A DNA stretch of 64,000 bases, taken from the NCBI RefSeq assembly GCF_963676685.1, contig NC_092346.1, forward strand, positions 79,623,821 through 79,687,820, in the 5' to 3' direction. Numbering within the stretch: position 1 is the stretch's first letter; every line of letters starts with the position of its first letter. The stretch is from Mytilus edulis (Eukaryota; Mollusca; Bivalvia; Mytilida; Mytilidae). The position numbers and the translations under genes are program-made. Below, in pieces: positions 56,016-64,000 of this stretch. The notes beneath the pieces are model-generated. The model saw nothing but the letters and a program-made list of their open reading frames with translations, did not search any database and had not been told where the DNA came from.

Positions 56016-59000
56016 AGGGGCCGTATGCATAAAACATCTTAACTTAGATTCCTTAAACTTAGATTTCACTAAGAATTTCCTTAGTTAAGTAAAATTCTTA
56101 AGTGGTATGCATAAACTTACTTAAGTCTTCACTTAACTAACTAAAGGAATACTTAAATCGGAACCTTTCTCTAATTACCGTATGATATATACTAGCTCAT
56201 TACATGTACATATCCGTGTAAAAGTTTGTTATGATTATTTAAATTTGTTGATCAATGCATGCTTTTATTTTAAAGAGCTGGGATTAAATTGATATTGGTA
56301 TACATGTATAAAACAATTCAATAGAACGTAACATAGTATAATGATGAACAATTGGCGCATATAAGACAACGCTTTTTAAGGTTGATGTTTTGACGGATGA
56401 GCATTGGAAGAAAATATTTCGGTAATCCAAGACTTTCCTCTTCTTAATCTTTAATCATCTTTTAATAGGTGTTATATTTTCTGGATACAACAATATGTTT
56501 TAAACTCTAACAATACATGATCAAGGTTTCAGTGATGTAGCACAAGACTAAGAGTAGCACTGTAAGCAAATCATTTTACAAAACAAATCATTATACACTT
56601 TTTTCAATAAAATGTTTACTAATAGTTCAGCTTATTATGCGCTGACATCTCCCTTTCCAGACCCCTTGCTTACATTTGCTTATGGTTTGAAAAAATCTAT
56701 TTTGATGTGAAATTAACATTTTTATCACTTCCCTTTTACAACAAAAAAGGGGGAGGGTAGAAATTTTTTCCATGAATCCATATACAAACTAGGGCACTTT
56801 TCAAAAGTCCTACAATCTTTACTAAACCAAATTATTACAGTAAGTATTATTCTCAACATATTAACGTACTTAGCAATATGTTCGATACCGCAATATATCT
56901 CATTGAATATATATAAGGAAATATAAAAAGATAACTTGATACGAGTAAGCCGGGTATCATAAATAACTTGCATGATCTTATATAAATTTCGAATTCCATG
57001 GGGGTGTAGGAGTGTGGACTTCAGGGGCCGTATGCATAAAACATCTTAACTTAAGTATTCTTTAAACTTAGATTTCACTAAGAATTTCCTTAGTTAAGTC
57101 AAATTCTTAAATGGTATGCATAAACTTACTTAAGTATTCACTTAACTAAGGAATACTTAAATCGGAACCTTTCTCTAGTTACCGAATGATAAATATTAGC
57201 TCATCACATGTACTCATCCGTGTAAAAGTTTGTTATGATTATTTTAATTTATTGATCGATGCATGCTTTTATTTTAAAGAGCTGGGGTTAAATTGATATA
57301 GGCATGTAACACAATTCAATAGAACGTAACATAGTTTAATGATGAACAATTGGCGCATATAAGACAACGCTTTTTATGGTTGATGCTTTGACGGATGAGC
57401 ATTGGTAATTCAAAACTTTCCTCTACTTAATCTTTAATTATCTTTCATGGGTGTAATATTTTCTGGAGACAACAATATGTTTTAAACTCTAACAAAACAT
57501 GATCAAGGTTAAATCAGTGGCGTAGCACAAGACTGAGTACAGCATTGTAAGCATGCATGTGCTTACAAATAATTTTACAAAACACTTTTTTCCAATAAAA
57601 TGTTCACTTATCGTTGAGCTTATTATGCGCTGCCATCTCCCTGTCCAGAACCCTTGCCTTCATTTGCTTATAGTTTAAAAAAATCTATTTTGATGTGAAA
57701 TTAACATTTTTATCACTTCCCTTTTACAACAAAAAAAGGGGGAGGGTAGATTGTTTTCCAGAAATCAATATACAAACTAGGGTATATTTCAAAAGTCCTA
57801 CAATCTTTACTAAAACAAATTATTACAGTAAGTATATTCTCCACATCTTAACGAACTTAGAAATATTTTCGAACCGCAATATATCTCTCTGAATATATAA
57901 GGTAATATGAAAAAATAATTTAAAACGAGTAAGGTAGCACAAATACCTAAAATAACCGACGAATTCCATGGGGACTTCTGACTGCCGTAACAGTGATTCA
58001 AAACAATCAACCTTATTGTTTTATACCCCCCCCCCCCCTTTTATGAAAGAAATCCACCTCTGGGTAGGTCTTAAAACTTTTCGATTTTGTCCCGGTAAGT
58101 GAACAAAAAATTAGGGTATGCCCTACATCTTTAGAATAAAACTGAATTGAAAGTTCAAATGATGCACCAACCCCATCCACCCGGCAAAACAGAAACCACC
58201 CCCACACATATATAAAGTGTGGTTTTTCATGCTCTCTTCATTCCTTGATTCGGTTTTTAACTAACGGTTAAAATTGATACCGCGCGGTATATTTAATAAT
58301 TAAAAAAAAAAAAAACGTGCACGTACAAAGTAAACAAAAGAAAAAAAGTACCATGAATTACATGTGTGTAACACTCAGTACTTTTCGGTATACATAACAT
58401 CGAGATTAGGAAATAGTATATATAACTACCCACTATCTCTTGATTTGTTAATTATACGTGATTCGAAGAAAATAACGATGATCTGTAATATTTACTTATT
58501 ATTTAGCAATAAATAAACGAATAATTAGTTTATTACTGATATATATATTAATCAATCAAATTGTAGGTAACATAATAATGTTCTACCAAAAACGCAAACT
58601 TTCGACTAATTTTTAACTATTTTTGAAAATTTAAGGTAGCTCTATAGGTACCTTAGACTTAAGTGTTATCTTAGGCGTTTCCTTAGTATAAGGAGTTTTA
58701 TGCATACCACTTAAGTTTTGTGGGCGTGACTTAAAACAACTAAGATTTTACTTAGGAAATACTTAGTTTAAGATTTTTTATGCATACCACTTAGATAAAA
58801 AGGGCGGAGTTTCCTTAACTTAAGTGTTTACTAAGGAAAATCTTAACTTAAGTAGCTTTATGCATACGGGCCCTGACTGCCGTAACAGTGGTTCCATAAA
58901 CAATTAACTTTAATTATTGTTTAAACAAAATGAAGGTCCATGTCCACACCCCCCCCCCTTTTTATGAAAGAAAATCCACCCCTGGGTAGGTCTTAAAACT

Positions 59001-59775
59001 TTTTGATTTTGTCCCTGTAAAGTGAGAAAGAAAATAGGGTATACCCTACATCTTTAAAATAAAACTAAATTGAAAATTCAAATGACCCCCAATCCCCCCC
59101 CCCAAAAAAAAAAACCCCACAAACACATGATATAAAAAATGTGGCTTTGCATGCCCTCTCTTCATTCCTTAATTCTGTTTTAACTTACGGTTACAAATGA
59201 TCCCCCAGAGGAAAAAAAATTAAAACGTGGACGTACAGATTAAACAAAAGAAAAATAGAACCATGAATTACATGAGTATAAAAACTGAGTACTTTGCGGT
59301 ATACACACGAGATATGGGAAATTGTATATAACTACCCACTGTTATCTCTTGATTTGTTGATTATACGTGATTTGAAGAAAATTACGATGATCGTTAATAT
59401 TTAGCAATACATGAACGAATAATTAGTATTTTATTACTGATATAGTTATTAATCAATTTAATTGTAGGTAACATATTAATGTTCTGCAAAAAACGCAGAC
59501 TTTCGATTGATTTTTAACTATTTTTGAAAATTTAAGGAAGCTCTATAGGTACCTTAGACTTAAGTGTTATCTTAGGCGTTTCCTTAGTATAAGGAATTTT
59601 ATGCATACCACTTAAGTTTTGTGGGCGTGACTTAAAACAACTAAGATTTTAAATAGGAAATACTTAGTTTAAGATTTTTTATGCATACCACTTAGATAAA
59701 AAGGGCGGAGTTTCCTTAACTTAAGTGTTTACTAAGGAAAATCTTAACTTAAGTAGCTTTATGCATACGGGCCCT
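56016..59775. mobile_element. Self-nested non-autonomous TIR transposon
   Basis: The termini are CAGGGGCCGTATGCATAAA on the left (56016 and again about 57022) and TTTATGCATACGGGCCCTG on the right (ending about 58875 and 59775), forming 19-bp inverted repeats. The left half occurs twice (56016-57021 and 57022-57970) and the right half twice (57971-58875 and 58876-59775), in the order left, left, right, right. That is what results when one element of about 1.85 kb inserts into the middle of another. Subterminal regions are dense in CTTAAG/CTTAG words in both orientations. No transposase is encoded. Short ORFs, such as 56725-56973 (minus), are duplicated by the same process and are not genes. 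Confidence 0.75.
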
Positions 59776-61379
59776 GGTTCCCATTTGTAGAAGGTCTAAA
59801 ATACGTGATTGTTTTTCATGCATATAAAATGAAAAGTTATGTTCTGAAAAGTTACCAAAACTTTATAATCTTTGAATAGATGCACGATGTCTGCCAAATT
59901 TCATCCTCCTGTATCATGTGTATGGATCAATGCTCACTATGCCGAAATAAGTTGTAGCTTACTATACATTATAAAAATAGAATGATATGTGAGTAAAAGT
60001 CATTGACAGCAACAAAACAATAACAACAAAAAAAACGACGCATTGTGTATCTTTCACTAACGTCTTTGTTTATATGCCATAAGTTTACAATAGAAAGAGT
60101 GGAAATGACACTTTTCGTAAAACGTTCCTATATTACTCGAACTTACAGAAAGATCAACTAAATTTCACGTACGTGGTAGTTGCCTAATTTTACAGTGTAA
60201 TATGGCATTTGATTCAAATTAAGGCTGAAGTAACATAAATATGATAGTGTTTGTTATTTATTTATGTATTATACACAAATCAGTCTGATACACTCCTTCA
60301 ATTTAACCCCTTGCCTAGAGATGGATAACGCATGAAGTGTCCGTGTTTGGTTATCAAAAGGAAAAATATATCAACATTGGAAGTGAAATAAAGGTAAATC
60401 ATTTGATTGACTGATTCGATCCACGATTTTTTTTCATTCTTATTCCGGTAAAAATATCAGACTCAGATGCATTAAGCTAGCGAAAAATAACCCAGCGTAC
60501 AATGAGAAAACGCACAAACCGGGTTACCCAATCATGCCTAAAATCCGAAGACCTACCATAACACGAAACGTCCTTTGAAATCTGATTACCATCATTTCCA
60601 GTAGGAAGACGAAGTGCAATTCAATTTTAACACAGATAAAGTTAATGAGTAATTCGTATATTAATACAACTTTTTTAAGCCAGGCATATATCAAATTCCT
60701 CTTAACTAATCCTTTCTCTTTTTAGAGTTCTCTGATTAAAGATGGGTGTGTTGCCTTTATAAAAATGAAACAATTAATAACAACATTTCTCAATACCATG
60801 AGGCAATATATTTATTCTCATAACCATTGCAGATACATAGGAACAGAGAGATTGCAAAATATGTACATGAATATGCATATATCTACAAAACATATATTTA
60901 CAATACAATGCACTGCATGAATTTTATGTTAAAATCAATCCAGTATATCTTGTTAATCCTTCATAATTAATTCCATTTTCTATGTGCATACATTCAGTGT
61001 AATCTAGAGCTGGTAAACGCAGTGTATGATAAATATTTCTTGTTATGGAATACATTTTCTAACATTTATTTTCATATTTTTCAAGAAATTCACACTTGCA
61101 TGTTTGTTGTATAATTATTGAGTGTGTATTTTTAGAATAGAAATCCAGATCAGGTCTGGGTTTCTAATACTAAAAAGGTGTTTCGGATATGGTATTGTAG
61201 ACCTAGGCCTATTCTCATCAGGTATCCCTAGTCTGTATGCTTCCTTTCTTGTAATATGTAAAATAGTTCAAGTTTGATTTCTCTGATTCGGATACGACAC
61301 CTGTGTAAAAGTTCTAATTCGTTTCTTTTTTTTTCTACCTTGAAGTCTTCTGTTTTTGTTTTGTTATTTATTTCCCTTT
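59776..61379. other. Intergenic, nothing recognised
   Basis: No ORF or named repeat before the RT pseudogene that begins near 61380. Confidence 0.4.
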
Positions 61380-62640
61380 TTATTTTAGCTACAAGTCATA
61401 AAAAGATGAACTTTTTTATTGAAGTCTTTCAGGTTATGGCAAGATCTTATAATGCGAATAATTTCTGCAGTAATGAATCCTATGAATACTGATGTAGGGT
61501 TGATTGATGTTCGTTCCAGTTTTTGGAAATTATCAGTCGTTTTTTTATATAGTTTGATGTCTGAAATTTGTTTTTTTCCCATCGTTCACCTTTGAAGACA
61601 GTTATGTCTAGAGACTGTATATTGTGCGATGATATCTCATGTGTAAATCAAATTAATGGGTGTATAGTATAAGCGATGTCGACGAAAACCAAAAGATTCT
61701 TCTTACTGGAATAAAATAGGACAAAGTCCCGATTGAATGATGAATGAGTGATATTGATTTGTACGGTAATAGTTCAAGTATTTTTGAAATTATTTCAAAC
61801 ATTCTAATATCAGCTAAACTAGGACTCATTTGGTTTCCCATAGGAATCCCACATCTTGTTTTAATACTCGAATTTGAATATTATATCATTCAATTCAAAT
61901 TCACTATTTGTTTGCACGTACTTGAAAAGTTCGAGAATTTTATTCTTAGGTAGAAGAGGTATATAAAATCTTATTTCAAGCATTTTTAAGCAGGCTCTAT
62001 CGATCGCTTCGATTATTTTTTTGTGTGTGAGTGAATTGTACATATTCGAAATATCAAAACTTCGTAGTTGAATATTTTTCGGTACTTTTACATTCTCCAT
62101 TTTGTTGATAAAAGTGGTCGCGTCCAAAGTTTACTTACAACTGGTTAAAAAAATAGACTATAAATTGACCAATTCTTTCAACAGTGCTTTTGTTTAACGA
62201 TACAATTGGTCTACCAGGGATTTGAACTTCATTTTAGTATTCACTGTTTGCTTTAAATTTTTCTCGATCAATTTGATTTAATTTATGTGTCTTTGGTAGT
62301 ATATATAATCTTCCTAGTCTCTTATTTTCGTATCTTGTTAAATACTCATATGAAGTGTTGTCAAGGTAATTGTTATCATTTAACCTTTTCAGCATCCTAT
62401 TTATAGTTTCTGAAATTTCATCTGTATGGCACTCCTGGATTTGTTCATAATGTATGTGGTTATAAAGTATACATTATTTTTGTAACCATTGCCTATTTAA
62501 TTTATGATTGCTAAATATCAAGAATTTAATTGTAATACAATTATATTTGTTCGCTAAATTGTTCAAAGCTATTCTTTCCTTTCACATACGTTGTCTCTTA
62601 TTTTGTTCATTTTTAACTTGCTGAGTTCCAGTTTTGTTGC
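61380..62640 (-). pseudogene. Penelope-like reverse transcriptase pseudogene
   Basis: Read 62640 to 61380, with several frame changes. There is an N-terminal ERIALNNLANKYNCITIKF-like region, then GRLYILPKTHKLNQIDREKF, GRPIVSLNKSTVERIGQF and FDISNMYNSLTHKKIIEAID. MGNQMSPSLADI (about 61841-61806) and a degraded catalytic motif LVFVDIAYT (usually xVDD) follow. The thumb has ISDIKLYKKTTDNFQKLE and IGFITAEIIRIIRSCHNLKD. This order is that of a nearly complete Penelope-like RT. It is distinct from the FRYIDD family elsewhere in the window. No endonuclease domain was seen. Confidence 0.72.
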
Positions 62641-62654
62641 AAATACATAAAATG

Positions 62655-62965
62655 CTAATTTACAAACCGAATTTTAAGGTAGAAAATCTACTTTTATATA
62701 ATATTTTACTGAATATTTGATGATGTTATTTCGTCATGTTCCCGATTAACAACTGTTGGTCTATCCCTCGATCTATCCTGACTTATTACATCAGGAGTTA
62801 CACAATCAACACTTATTCACCCAATAGGTAGTTTTTTTTCGATGGAAGAGTTTCTTATTAGATATTTCAATTTCATAGCATCAAAAAATGTAATTCTTAC
62901 CAAAGTTTATCAGAACATCAACGTTGTTATCGCTAAACTGCACACACAAGTTTTCTAGTGGAGTG
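62655..62965 (+). repeat. Dispersed segment, copy 3
   Basis: Matches 11540-11770 and 12670-13095 (ACCGAATTTTAAGGTAGAAA, GGTCTATCCCTCGATCTATC, CTGCACACACAAGTTTTC). It has no insertion at the 12722 site and keeps the block that copy 1 has lost. Confidence 0.75.
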
Positions 62966-63768
62966 ACAGATCAAGAAAAAGGTTCTTACTTAAATGACCG
63001 GCCGCCGCATACCTGCATGCTGATAAATATTTTTTTTGCAAAGCCAATACCTTAAGCTAACTTTTTTTCCAGGTTGTAGACATTTCATGCGGTGCAGGTT
63101 TTTTTTATAAATAGAAAGAAAAAAGACATTTGGACTTTTTTTTTCAAATTTCAAGATGTGAAAAAAATTGAATTTGTTACTTTTTTTTTGTCTTTTGACA
63201 TATGATTTTGCATTTTATACAGAGTTTAATTGTTTATTCATAATTCAAAACTAGAATTCCTTATTTTTGTTTTAAAATTTTGTCCATTTTCACTCAGTTT
63301 AGGGAAAGCACACCCTGTTTTATTTTAACGATGTGGTTTCAACATTTGTAAATTTAGATTACATTGATAATTTCAAATTTTTTCGAATTAAAATGTTTTA
63401 AACTACCTATTGTAAAGTTATGAAGCCATTCGAAGTCAGTATTTCTTATAGATTAACTTTACATTGAGGATTTTAAAATTTGCATTATAGTTCATTGAAT
63501 ATGATATGGACCTACTCGTTATTCTGATGCTCATTTAAATATTGTAGTAATGTATCTAATCTTCTTGTCGACAAACTGCGAAAAGTCCTGGCAATAACAG
63601 AATGCATATTTGCTTTAAACATAAACCTGTTAACCCCATTTTATCTTGCTTTGGCATTACAATTACACCATGAGTTTGGCTCTAATTTTTTTTATTGAAA
63701 ATCCAAACTCTCATGGTTTTTGTGCATCCTATTCTGAAGTATGTAGATATCGGACTAGTTAAGCAAAT
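62966..63768. other. Intergenic, nothing recognised
   Basis: Homopolymer-rich (several poly-T runs) and non-coding. Confidence 0.4.
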
Positions 63769-63792
63769 TTGGAGATAGACAGAATCCAAGAC

Positions 63793-63960
63793 ATGTCCTA
63801 TGTACCCAATGGTATTGTTGTATTTAGAAAAGGTGGTCGTATTATACAGAAGGTAGCAGAACATATTGACTTAAATGCTGAAACAATCGATGGTAAAAAT
63901 ACATTTCACTCTATGGCTAGAGTTGTATTTCAGTATCAAAACGAATTTTCAAACGATTAA
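63793..63960 (+). CDS. Unidentified coding fragment near the right edge
   Basis: The frame from ATG 63793 (MSYVPNGIVVFRKGG, then AEHIDLNAETIDG and FHSMARVVFQYQNEF) to TAA 63958-63960 is 55 codons and has clearly protein-like composition. It extends eight more codons upstream to a TTG at 63769, before TAA at 63760. I cannot name the family. It may be the last exon of a gene, or a fragment of a repeated element, whose start is elsewhere. No convincing acceptor was found. Confidence 0.3.
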   Translation: MSYVPNGIVVFRKGGRIIQKVAEHIDLNAETIDGKNTFHSMARVVFQYQNEFSND

Positions 63961-64000
63961 ACTAGAAAGATCTTTAACGTTGAATGATTCGAATACCAAT

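Noticed and set aside
58026..58037. Poly-C run as a functional quadruplex motif
   Set aside because: It is a single homopolymer tract inside a decayed transposon copy; nothing around it suggests function.

Overview
This is AT-rich, repeat-dense nuclear DNA from an animal, very probably a bivalve mollusc of the Mytilus type. Three things point there: GT-AG introns with animal-type splice sites, several interspersed repeat families that I recognise from memory of mussel sequences (not from a search), and decayed reverse transcriptases of Penelope-like and LINE type. Nothing prokaryotic is present. Most of the window is non-coding.

Layout. 1-5340 is a tandem array of a 43-bp unit (about 124 copies) that continues past the left edge. 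5341-27800 is intergenic: diffuse cryptic repeats, a duplicated segment (11085-11820 and 12150-13145), decayed reverse-transcriptase copies (9833-10390, 18950-20162) and short interspersed repeats. 27819-38673 holds a tandem pair of paralogous two-exon genes for seven-transmembrane receptors of the adhesion/Methuselah-like class, each with a long cysteine-rich ectodomain. The first gene is intact. The second keeps the same exon structure but carries in-frame TAG codons and looks like a young pseudogene or null allele. 39701-40202 is a 408-bp element with a hammerhead-ribozyme-like core near each end, flanked by a 47-bp direct repeat. 40292-41186 holds two exons of an aldo-keto reductase (minus strand), followed by a fold-back palindrome (41920-42281). 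42655-44624 has three phase-compatible candidate exons of an unrecognised protein of about 96 residues, with repeats filling both introns. 45197-47104 (minus) encodes a Mab-21/cGAS-like nucleotidyltransferase of about 635 residues, the best candidate innate-immune sensor here. 48290-55560 has two 5'-truncated LINE tails. 56016-59775 is a DNA transposon with 19-bp terminal inverted repeats that seems to have inserted into another copy of itself. 61380-62640 is another decayed Penelope-like reverse transcriptase (minus), followed by a third copy of the duplicated segment and a short protein-like ORF at the right edge.

The genes do not form one pathway. The receptor pair and the cGAS-like gene both belong to classes known to expand in bivalves, and the gene-plus-broken-duplicate arrangement fits a fast gene-turnover region. 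The most unusual items are the receptor pair with its modular ectodomain and TAG codons, the ribozyme-like element with a 47-bp target duplication, and the self-nested transposon. All identifications are from reading the sequence; no search was run.
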